Positions 55,267 through 64,000 of a stretch of 64,000 bases of DNA are shown in pieces (the stretch's first letter is position 1; each line of letters begins with the position of its first letter). Made by a program: the position numbers and the translations under genes. The stretch spans positions 2,723,511 to 2,787,510 of the forward strand of contig NW_017264194.1 of NCBI RefSeq assembly GCF_001619985.1, written 5' to 3'. The notes beneath the pieces were generated by a model. It ran no database searches and had not been told where the DNA came from. It saw only the letters and a program-made list of their open reading frames with translations. This DNA comes from Xylona heveae TC161. Its lineage: Eukaryota > Ascomycota > Xylonomycetes > Xylonales > Xylonaceae.

Positions 55267-56047
55267 CTAATCGTCTAATTCAATCTTGCTTAAAAGATCA
55301 TTTCCCTCTTCTGGGTCGCTGAGATATTTATCTTCATCTGCATCCCTGAAAGCCAGTCTCGAGCCATACGATATACCTGTGCAAGGATTGGCAACCACCT
55401 GTCAGTGTCTATCTCTTCAACCCTTCATTGATCTCTCCGTCATTGGAAGCGGTAATACTTACAAAGCTCTTCTCCGGCTTTTATATCTCGTAAAGCCGTA
55501 TAAACGATGACCAACTTTGATGGATCACGTGTAAACCCAACATTCTGGGCGAAGTTGGAATGATTAAACATTGAGCCAAGACCTAGTATCACTGCTTGTC
55601 TCATTGTTGTTTTCCCGGTTTCTCCTTCAGAATACGGCCAATTACTGGAGCAATGTACGTGTCAATTGCAATGGTTTCCTTGACCAAATGCTTGGAGCGA
55701 AAGGATGAGGGGATTGTTACTAACTACGTATAGTTATATAATTGTTTACTCTCCAAAGCTTTATCCTCGGGCTCGAGAATCAGGACAGGAGAAATATCAA
55801 TGACAGTACCTCTGGCAATATCAACTGTGCTGAATACTCCGCGACCTTTGAGATTTGATATCAAGTGAGCATAAAATTTCTTCTCAAGAACTAAATTGAT
55901 AAAGCATGGGTCGTATCTTGTGGGGAGTCAATGCAATCCAAGATTACCTTTCGGGGTATCTAACTTCAATGTCAGATTAGAGAATCTTTTCAAGGACAAT
56001 TGCCCGTCATTGGATGCTGATTCTGCCGTTGTCGCTGGTGATGTCAT
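55267..56047 (-). CDS. Short SET-domain protein
   Basis: Four exons (56047..55948, 55845..55728, 55644..55463, 55376..55267) encode 169 residues. SET domains transfer methyl groups from S-adenosylmethionine to protein lysines. The N-terminal SET motif reads GRGVFSTVDIARGTVIDISP, the core has LGLGSMFNHSNFAQNVGF (the NHS motif that lines the cofactor site) and the post-core motif is AGEELCISYG. The usual Tyr is present. There is no pre-SET, post-SET or MYND cysteine cluster, so this is a stand-alone SET core, and the acidic C-terminus ends soon after. Substrate unknown. Exons sum to an exact frame and all introns are GT-AG. Confidence 0.8.
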
Positions 56048-56462
56048 TTTATAAAATTTGAATGGAAGGAAGAATTCGTGACTCGTAAGCGTCGTAGAAA
56101 TTGTATATACTGAAAGGTATCAATTAAGAAAAGAAATTGTATGAGAAAGGAGATCTGATTCGAAAAATTATGTACGAGTAATGAAGAATAAAATATATAC
56201 AAGGTCAATATACGGGCATATAAAAACGCAAGAATAAAATATAAGTCAATTGAAGATGAAGAACCCCAAAACTGAAGAAATCTTATCGCATGATCTTGAT
56301 CTGGTCCCAGAAGGGATTAGCCAACTTGTCTGCGGAACTCCCGAGTTCCCCGGTCGGAGCGAACGTTTCTCCGCTGGACGACCCCATAGAGCAGCTGTAT
56401 TAGTTACCCTTGGTTGCGACACACAATATTGGCATAAACATAGCCGCAAGCTACCCGCTGAT
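56048..56462. other. Divergent region between SET and TRAPPC13 genes
   Basis: About 415 bp. The part from 56256 stays open in frame with the TRAPPC13 gene, so a longer N-terminus is possible but would not resemble the family. No named regulatory site is seen. Confidence 0.4.
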
Positions 56463-57755
56463 ATGGCTCACCAACGGCGACAATCTGTCCTTGATGGACA
56501 CAAGCAGGCTCATTCGCTGAGCCTCAAGGTTCTGAGGAAAGTATAGATCCTATTCCCTATTAAATAGGCTCGGAGATTAACTAAGAACTTGTACAGGCTA
56601 TCCAAACCCTCTCTGTCACAGCAATATCCACTTCCTCCTGTAACCTCAACGGATGTACCCCAGATATCGCCCGAAGCTGCTCTGAGCTGCCCAAGTGAAG
56701 AGGTCGATGGGCAATTTATACTGAGTCCGCTGGTATGATATTGCCCCTCCTTTCAACAATATGTAAAGTTACTAATCGATCTCACAGCTAACGTTACCGC
56801 CGGCCTTTGGCTCAGCTTATGTGGGAGAGACATTCTCATGTACGCTTTGTATCAACAATGAGTCTCTAGAATCTGCAAGTGGGCCTCTGATTAGCGGTGT
56901 TCGCATCGCTGCTGAAATGCAGACCCCGTCGCAAACTGTCCCGTTGGATCTCGTGGCCGGCGAGGAAGCCAGTAAAGGCCCGTCCTTGGAACCGGGAAAT
57001 TCATTACAACGGATTGTTCGATTTGATCTAAAGGAAGAAGGGACTCATGTTTTGGTATGAGCGCTCTGGATCGACAGCGATCCCTGGAAACACGTTTCCC
57101 AGAGGGAACTGCCACTGATCATTTCAGGCAGTAACAGTCACGTACACGGAAACGCGATTATCGGCAAAGTCAGAAGGGCTTGGAGAACACCCTGCTGCAG
57201 GCGGGCGAGTCAGAACGTTTCGCAAACTCTATCAATTCCTAGCGCAGCAACAAATCGCCGTTCGAACCAAGAGCGCAGAACTCCCATTCGTGGCCGCAGA
57301 CTCTGGGAATGCTAAGACATTTCAACCGACTCGTCTTCCTCGATTTATTCTTGAGGCACAACTAGAAAATACGGGTGAAAACCCCGTTACTCTAGAGGTG
57401 AGAATGCAACCATGCATGAATGATCGGGGATAATTAGCTTTAACACTGAGACCATTCTCAGGACGTCGCATTGAATCCCAAACCGCCATTCATATCGACT
57501 TCGCTCAACTGGGATTTGCCGGATCCAGGCCAGCAACAAATATCAGGTGTAAATGATCTGCCTATTCTAAATCCTCGAGATGTCATGCAGGTTGCATTTC
57601 TGCTTGAACGAGGGCCTGAAAGCACTATCGATCAAGGCACATGGTCGAAGGAGGAATTGGAGAATCCGCAAAGCCAGCTCTCCATTCGATGGCGCAGTTC
57701 AATGGGTGATGGCGGATTTCTTACTACAGGATGGCTCTTGTCAAGGAAACGATGA
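56463..57755 (+). CDS. TRAPP complex subunit, TRAPPC13 (DUF974) homologue
   Basis: Exons 56463..56540, 56586..56732, 56788..57054, 57128..57397 and 57462..57755 give 351 residues. TRAPPC13 belongs to the TRAPP vesicle-tethering complex of the Golgi. The typical start HSLSLKVLR, then LSKPSLSQQYPLPPV, PPAFGSAYVGETFSCTLCINNES, SGVRIAAEMQTPSQTVPL, GTHVLAVTVTYTE, RTFRKLYQFLAQQQIAVRTK and RFILEAQLENTGENPVTLEDV are all present, ending with QLSIRWRSSMGDGG. Intron 1 is unclear: the family sequence would join VLR directly to LSK, but that needs a non-GT donor. I used GTATAG at 56541 with an acceptor at 56585, which adds KNLY and keeps frame. Other boundaries are clean. Confidence 0.75.
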
Positions 57756-59665
57756 CGGGCAATCTAATCCAAATCGTTCCTCTTCATTTAATTACATACT
57801 GTCGACTGAAGCAGCCTTACAGGCAGCGGAAGGGGCAGAAACACGCGTAAGTGTGGTCATTCAAAGCGTAGAAAGCAGAGTAATTAATATTATTAAAGGT
57901 GTAGAGGCTAAATATTATATTGGGGCCGCCTTCATAGGTGATCGAAATAAACGAGGTGGTCTGGTGATGTGGCCAGAATGGCTATACTGCCAACATACCC
58001 CCTTCATGGCTGGACCACGACATTTAGAATAAATTCCATAATAATGATATAACTCGATAATTGAAGTTACTTATTCGAGATACTCGTCCAAGATGCAATC
58101 CTTCAGTGACTCTTTTATGCCATATTGGCGATTGAGGTTGCTGAGGTCATTAAAATAGAATATAGGAGCTAACCAGTGTACTGTTTTGATCATTCTACTG
58201 TTTCGATCGTTCTGTGTGTCCTTGTTCTTTATCAGGTGAGCGTCATTCAATGTCATTGTTGAATGGCCGCCCTGTGTTGATATAGGGACGGGTCAGAAAA
58301 AGCCATAGTCGACGCTTGCTTGTAAATACCACATCCTGCACCAAGTTAAGGGGAAAGAAATTTTTCTTTTGAGAACCGGTGTAATGGCGATGCATAGGTC
58401 GCGTTCATTTTCGTGTACAGCCCTTTGTTTCTAGTGGTATCGCGGAGATGAAGGGTATCCATTCGGACCATTCCCTCAATCAGTCGCTCCTATCAAAAAC
58501 GTTTTCTTGTTCGATTTGAATTACAAGCTGATAATTGTGTGATATTGACTGCAAATACCATCATTTTTTTCCCACTCTCGTTGAATGCACCGAGTACATC
58601 AGCTGCAGCCCCGATGCGCCGTCTCTTGCTGCATGTCTTTTCGCATGGGAAGATGTTATTAGGTCATTTCTTTACGAGATGAGATAGTTCGACCACCAGG
58701 GTTCAGTGTGAATTGATGAGGCTAAAGAGAAAACAAAAAGGGATTTTCTGTTCCTATGTAGCCTGCCACAATCTCCAGCACGACAAGACGCCGCTTCAAT
58801 GGAACGGAGGGAGTCGACCGCGACAGGCCGAAAATCAGGCGGTGGCGACAAGCAGGTTTCAGGGCGTCCAGTCCTCGGTCCCAAGGACAGGTGAGGGGGG
58901 GAGCTTTGTCTTCTGGGGACGAGTGTGAGTGGCAAGCGGCTCAACAACGCTTGCAGACCAGACCACCTCAGATGAGGACAAAAGATTGAAGTACGGCATG
59001 ACGGTTAAAATCCAACCGGTGATTAGGGTCTGCGGAGTATTATTTTGGATCGACCGTGGAAAAATAAACAGCAACAATAAATATTTGGAGACAGATCGAA
59101 ATAATCTGGCATGACCAAGACCCAGGTGACCAAAAACTAAATGCATAAAACACCATGGCTGTAGAAAGGAGCAGACCTCGAGTTGATGAAACAAAGATAT
59201 GATCAAGTCAAGCAATGAAAGAAAAGAATCCGAGCCTGAGGGTTCGGGGCATATTTATATTCGTCAGAGGTTCAGAGTTCGTGCTGATTTGCGAGCAATC
59301 ACTGGCAAGAATTGTAAATGATAACTGTTAATAAAAGGCAGTGAATCGACAGATTGTCCAAGAAAGATAGCTAGGAAAAAGAAAAGAATGTAAATTCACA
59401 AGCACTTTAAGAAATTTGACTGGAATAGAAATTACTGTGCCAGCTGACCACAACAGGATTGTGATTAGCTGTATGATGAGGAGATTTCAAGAGGAAACTC
59501 GATTACAATTAACCATTTTCAGCGGTCATAAGTATTGCCTATTCGCCCAGCAGTTTCCCGGGCCGTTTACCTGCACCAATATCTCTCCACAAAGAATAAG
59601 TACACTATCAAAAGAAGCTTTTTCAAAGATAAATAAAAATAGTGGATAGTAAAAAGCAAAAAAGA
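57756..59665. other. Intergenic region, no gene seen
   Basis: About 1.9 kb between TRAPPC13 and the tRNA gene. A frame overlapping the end of TRAPPC13 runs to 58032 but is a shadow. No family resemblance, repeat or RNA was found. Confidence 0.45.
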
Positions 59666-59755
59666 TGATTCCGGCGCGGATCGAACGCGCGACCTTTTCG
59701 GATCAGAGTTTACATTACTGTAAACGAAACGTGATAACCACTACACCACGGAACC
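59666..59755 (-). tRNA. tRNA-Val (anticodon UAC) with intron
   Basis: Read on the minus strand, the acceptor stem GGTTCCG pairs with CGGAATC plus discriminator A. The D arm is GTGTAGTGGTTATCAC, the anticodon stem TTTCG/CGAAA, and the T arm GCGCG-TTCGATC-CGCGC. The anticodon loop reads TTTACA followed by an intron of about 17 nt (starting GTAATG) placed after position 37, then C38. The anticodon is TAC, valine. D and anticodon arms match eukaryotic tRNA-Val closely. The spliced length is about 73 nt, and the gene carries intact A- and B-box promoters. Confidence 0.92.
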
Positions 59756-62452
59756 AGCTGATGTATGTTTTTTCGCTTAATGAAAATATAACCGAAATCT
59801 GCTGCTGTATGGATTAGCGAACTGGTGATGTATCAATTGAGTTTCGAAAATTGGTTTCTATTTTCTTATAAATACGCTTCTACAAAGGTATGTAACATTT
59901 GAGATGCCGCATTAGTAACTGTCTTATGACTGTCAGACGGCTGATGCGGTGAGTTGTTCGGAGACGATGCGCCATGCAGCTATGAAACTGGGCCCTGCTC
60001 CAAGCCCAATCCCACGCCTGTTCCACCATGAATTAAGCAAGGTTGCACCGCATGGCCGCGCCGAACCTGGCGCAAGCCGCGTCAGGCTTGCCGTCTCCAG
60101 CAGATTTGTTTACTACAATACTTCATACACAATTTCCGTTCAGAGTCTGGCCAGGTGTTCTATTTAAATATGGATACACTTTACAAATAATCCTGGTCCA
60201 ATCTTTCAAATTCTACTCGGCCTCACTTTCTCCTTGAATTTGCAGGCTTGCGAGAACACAAAGTTTGATGGCTACTTCAAATCGCTGGGATTCCATGTTT
60301 AGGGACAGGGCTTACCCTGCATCATACAACGTCCTGCACGACACCTTTGCAGCAGAAGGGTATCGTTGCAAAATTATCCTGGCGCAACAAAAGGCGGTCT
60401 CTTCTGACATCTGTTAAGTGGTAGCGGTCTAGCAGCTCAAAATCACGGACATACATTTCAGCCGATGCAGGCTTGAAAGCCAGTACACTGGCACTCTTCA
60501 CGAATACATTCAAATTTGTTAGAACAAATTATTTTACTCGGTCCTGTTTACACCGACCCAAGTGCAGTCGTGGTAGCGTTCCTTTCCAAGGGTCCAATTT
60601 CCACTTGTCTTTCATCCTTTTTACGAGCACACGAGGGGTTTAACGATTGGCCCGCAGACCAGGCATCTAGCGGAGTACCATTTTCTACGAGTAGCATCGT
60701 CATTTCGGATTGGCCGACATGGAGTCGTTTTCGCGCGTCATGGCCGCAAATGGGTCCCACGCGGGAGGAGCAAGTGAAAAAGGTGTGGCTCGATGACGAT
60801 GGAAAAATGATGGTAGCTCAGTCCGTCAGGCTGTCCGGAAATCTAAAGTTGCCGTGGGTTTACTTGTCATTTAGCGATGGAACAGAGGGGTTCCGAGGTT
60901 CGTTGCGGGTCAATGAGGTCAAGCGTGAGTGCACCAGCGACCAGTATCTCGAAGGGGAGGTTAAAAGTCCAGATATCGCGCAGTCCGTCATCACGTGCTA
61001 AGGGTTAGATTAGACCCTTGGGGCAGCTGGAGACTTGGAGATGCCCTGAACTTTACCCGACCGAGTTTGACTATCGCTCCGAGCGGTATAGCAACAATAG
61101 CCGTCCACTTTTCACTTGCGTTTCGCATTCGAAAACACAGAAACTAGATGATGGCGCAGTTAGCCTTGTGCCTTGACTCCTACCCGCTTGAGCATAGTCA
61201 GCCAGAGCGGCCCAAGGGTTCGCGTTTTTTGGACCCCGTTCATCGCGTCCCATAACAGCACCATTGAGGCCCCTTGACGCTCGACTGCACGCGATCAGGA
61301 TAGGGATCATCGTGTAGTCCTTCTCGAGTCTTGGAACCGAACTCCTTTTTCTTCCCCTGGCCGTTTGACGCTGCACATGTCTTTTGAGAGCAGACATTGC
61401 CACCCTCCTCCTCCGAGCAGCACGGAATGCAGAGATGGGGCTGTCGGACGCGTCAATCAAAAATCTCTTACCATACGGAAAGTGTCGATGACTTCTGCCA
61501 AAGTAGCGTGTCTGCGTGTGCGTCTGCCTGGTCGACTCGGAAGGGTTTAATGGTAATTTAGCTACCTGCACGACATCGCCGTGCCCTCTGTTGCTGCCTC
61601 AAGGGCAACCTTTCTCCACCCTTTTTCTCTCACTCGTGTATCTCCGTCGTCCGTCGTCCGTCTCCGTCTCGTCGTGCTCTCTCCCCACTGCATACCGCAT
61701 TGACCTCCATTTTATCGTAGTTAGCGCAGTCCCTGCGCCATCAGTCAGTCGAGTACTTTGTACACAATAACTTTAGTCAAATACGGCACCAGTACAGACC
61801 AGTACAGTAATCAAATACCACGAATACTGGGGCAAAAGGCGTAGACTGTTAGCTGTGGCCCTTTCTGCATGTACCTAAGGTGAATTATTGACGAGGGGAT
61901 CCCCGAGAGATGTACAATATCTGTCGCCTGGGCTCCACCTCTTAACTGTATCTCGGTTTGCCCCCCCTTCCCTTCCCGCACATCGTTTTGTGCGTCCCTG
62001 ATTCGATTAACTGTTCCCGGGGCCTTGGATTCTACCAAATACGACCGCCAACAGCTAACCACCAATCAGTGAATCCTCAGACCGACTCTGTCAAGTTACA
62101 CCACAACGACGCACTGAACTTTTTTCTCCATTCCTCCATTTGCTGGCATCCCCATTTGCACTCGACCTCCTTATCTGATTTCGACACGCATCGTCCTTCT
62201 TCATCCAGCGTTCGATTGCAAGAGAAATTGCTTCGGTGCCGAGTCACTTATACCACGTTGGCTGAAACTGGGATTCCTTTGGCGAATTGAGCGTGTCGGC
62301 TGCTCGATTACACTGCACAACATCTTCCTCCATTGATCGACGGAGACGGCAACACGCGGCAGCAAAGGTGTCCAACTTGATCAGCTCGTCGTTAATACTC
62401 ATTCCCAAGCTTCTCTTTGCGGCCGTTGTCCGATGAGCTCGAGCTGGATGAC
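59756..62452. other. Long intergenic stretch upstream of the DENN gene
   Basis: About 2.7 kb. It includes a 162-codon open stretch at 60516-61001 without an ATG at its start and without recognisable domain, and a C/T-rich segment at 61560-61700 that fits a promoter or leader. No tRNA or repeat was found. Confidence 0.45.
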
Positions 62453-64000
62453 ATGGCTCCAGTAGCGTCCGCCACTCAGCCCTCGGCACCGCTCGCCGAT
62501 TACTTCTGGATTGCCGGTATTGACTCTGATTCCCTGCTGCAAGTCAGGGCAAATTCCGGAGACAGAGCGTCGAGCAATGGCGCTCCCGCGCCTCCAGTAG
62601 CCTCGACCATCGCCGAGGATAGCACGCTTGAAGAAGAGGAACCTCCGTCCCCGCGTGGCCGAGCGAATGCGTCCAGCGAGTCGCGACGATCTATCCAATC
62701 GACCACGTCCCCCGACCCCAAGTTAACTGGCAGCAATCGGAGCAGCGCAACTATTAAAGCTCCGCAATTGGGCGGTTCTGGTCTCAGCGATGCCGACTTC
62801 GACGTCGCCCTGCGAAAGTTTGCGTCAGAGCGTGAATCCTTTCTGGTGAGCATCCACGGTTGAACAGACAATTCCTGGTAGGGGAGGAGAATATCAAGTC
62901 TAATGAATGGCAGGACGATTTGTCCTTTAGCGCCGGTACTGTGACGACACCGCGTTCCAAGCCTCGAGCAAAGCCACCTCGAATCGTCGGCGAGGATGCG
63001 TCCACGCCAAAGAGCGGCGCAGAAAGTATTAAGCGGCGCATCTCTTTCAGGTTCATCTTCCATAAGTTGCCGCAGAAATTAGGGAGGCTTCGTAAAGCTG
63101 ATGTTAGAACAATAGGGACATGAACAGCATGAAGCGCGCACCCTCAATAGCACGCCAAGGTTAGACACTACATCAATCTGCTGCCTCCTCTACCCCTTGC
63201 CCGCATAGAGAACCACGGAATTTACTGCGCAGAATACTGATTGGTGTCCATTGCAGCATCTATCCGTACATCAAAGAGACTAAGCAACTACAACTCCGTC
63301 ATTCCCACGCCGCAACCTCTAAATGCCGATTCCAATATGCATCCCTTGAAGCGTAAATTTGAACCAGTCCTCCTTGATCGATACCCTTCACATAGCGTCG
63401 CAGATGAAGCGAAGAGGAGAGGACCTTTCCCGGATTACATTCCCATGTTTGCGTTTCCAAACGACATCAACATTGTATCCTCTGATGATCGGCCCAGATC
63501 AACGTGGCATGGTTTTGCTATGACCTCCGGAGATAATTCCAGAATCTACGGCATCTGTGTGACTATATGGTTGCCTCTAAAGCAAGAGGCAGCTGAAGAA
63601 CTCGAACGACAATGCGAAGAATGGCGACGGGACAACATGTCAGACGAGGAGAGGGAGCTGGCAAGCAGCCTTGGCGAAAGGCTGGCTGCGGAGCGGGCCA
63701 AACTCTCGCGTTTGTTGACCCAGCTGCCAACCGTACCGTCAGGATCGGCCGCCCGTGAAAGCCTCGAAGAGGAGATTGGACAGGTGGAGGAGAAAATTAC
63801 ATTAATGACGGATCTGCTTCGACCAGTCCGACATGGCGCGGCTTCAAAAATCGACGGTCTCACCGATGGAGACTCGGGCTTTTGGATCCCAAGAGCATAT
63901 GGTGTGCTTGGCCGTGATGCTAACTTGACGAGTTTCTGGAAAGAATGGCTCCGAGCCATTGTAGTGCCAATGACACAAGGTGCTGTCCTCCGGGTGCCCC
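62453..64000 (+). CDS. DENN-domain protein, 5' part (continues beyond the window)
   Basis: Exons 62453..62845, 62914..63050, 63116..63159 and 63257 to the edge give more than 430 residues. DENN proteins are exchange factors for Rab GTPases. The N-terminus starts MAPVASATQPSAPLADYFWI and is followed by a Ser/Pro-rich region. The uDENN module is clear: FPDYIPMFAFPNDINIVSSD, RPRSTWHGFAMTSGDNSRIY and GICVTIWLPL. A predicted coiled coil (ERQCEEWRRDNMSDEEREL to EEIGQVEEKITLM) is inserted before YGVLGRDANLTSFWKEWLRA, as in fungal AEX-3/DENN proteins. The central DENN and dDENN modules should lie to the right. The open frame extends 12 codons upstream of the ATG without another ATG. Confidence 0.85.

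Noticed and set aside
1-64000. Search for mobile elements, CRISPR arrays, biosynthetic clusters and virus-derived genes
   Set aside because: I saw no transposase, reverse transcriptase, integrase, long terminal repeats, polyketide or peptide synthetase, or regularly spaced repeats in the translated frames or sequence.

Overview
This window is ordinary nuclear DNA of a filamentous ascomycete (Pezizomycotina). I think Eurotiomycetes (Eurotiales or Onygenales) is most likely, but that is an inference from protein style rather than from a search. The evidence is many short GT-AG introns, most of 45-70 nt, with CTAAC/CTAAT-like branch points, pyrimidine-rich promoters, gene spacing of 0.3-3 kb, and an orthologue set typical of moulds (Cdc10-type septin, Sog2, Tag1, Ilv6, a GPI-anchored wall protein). 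I reconstructed 23 protein-coding genes with exon boundaries. In each complete gene the summed exon lengths are divisible by three. One is cut by the right edge, and one (SMN) may run off the left edge. There is one intron-containing tRNA-Val gene. I see no mobile element with coding capacity, no CRISPR array and no biosynthetic cluster.

Left part (1-11.5 kb): an SMN-like snRNP assembly factor diverges from a Nop15-type RRM ribosome-biogenesis protein. A Rud3-type Golgi golgin, guanylate kinase, a Cdc10/AspD septin, mitochondrial ribosomal protein bL32m and the Ski-complex WD40 protein Ski8 follow. A gene-poor stretch (11.5-16.9 kb) holds an 18-bp direct repeat, a strong hairpin and a possible decayed ankyrin-like reading frame.

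Middle (16.9-29 kb): a GPI-anchored Ser/Thr-rich wall protein, then a second mitochondrial aconitase (Aco2/AcoB type, probable homocitrate dehydratase of lysine synthesis) convergent with glutathione reductase. Glutathione reductase diverges from a mitochondrial Cce1/Ydc2 Holliday-junction resolvase with an N-terminal SAP domain. A Sok1/TCP11-domain protein closes the block.

Right part (31-64 kb): a RING+SWIM ubiquitin ligase with a SUMO-interacting motif, a small RecQ helicase, a 74-residue unknown protein behind a strong TATA box, and a mitochondrial PPR protein that diverges from mitoribosomal mS23. Then come Sog2 (RAM pathway), Tag1 (vacuolar), Ilv6 (acetolactate synthase regulatory subunit), a KHDC4/BLOM7-like KH protein, a short SET-domain protein, a TRAPPC13 homologue, tRNA-Val(UAC), and the 5' half of a DENN-domain protein.

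Themes worth noting are cross-pathway-control (Gcn4/CpcA) type sites in front of both amino-acid genes (aco2 and ilv6), several mitochondrial genes arranged head to head, very small exons (3, 15, 22, 35 and 39 nt of coding sequence), and paired start codons that could send guanylate kinase and glutathione reductase to two compartments. I did not find an obviously new biological system. The most interesting leads are the SIM-bearing RING-SWIM ligase, the regulatory composite upstream of aco2, and the splice ambiguity in the TRAPPC13 gene.
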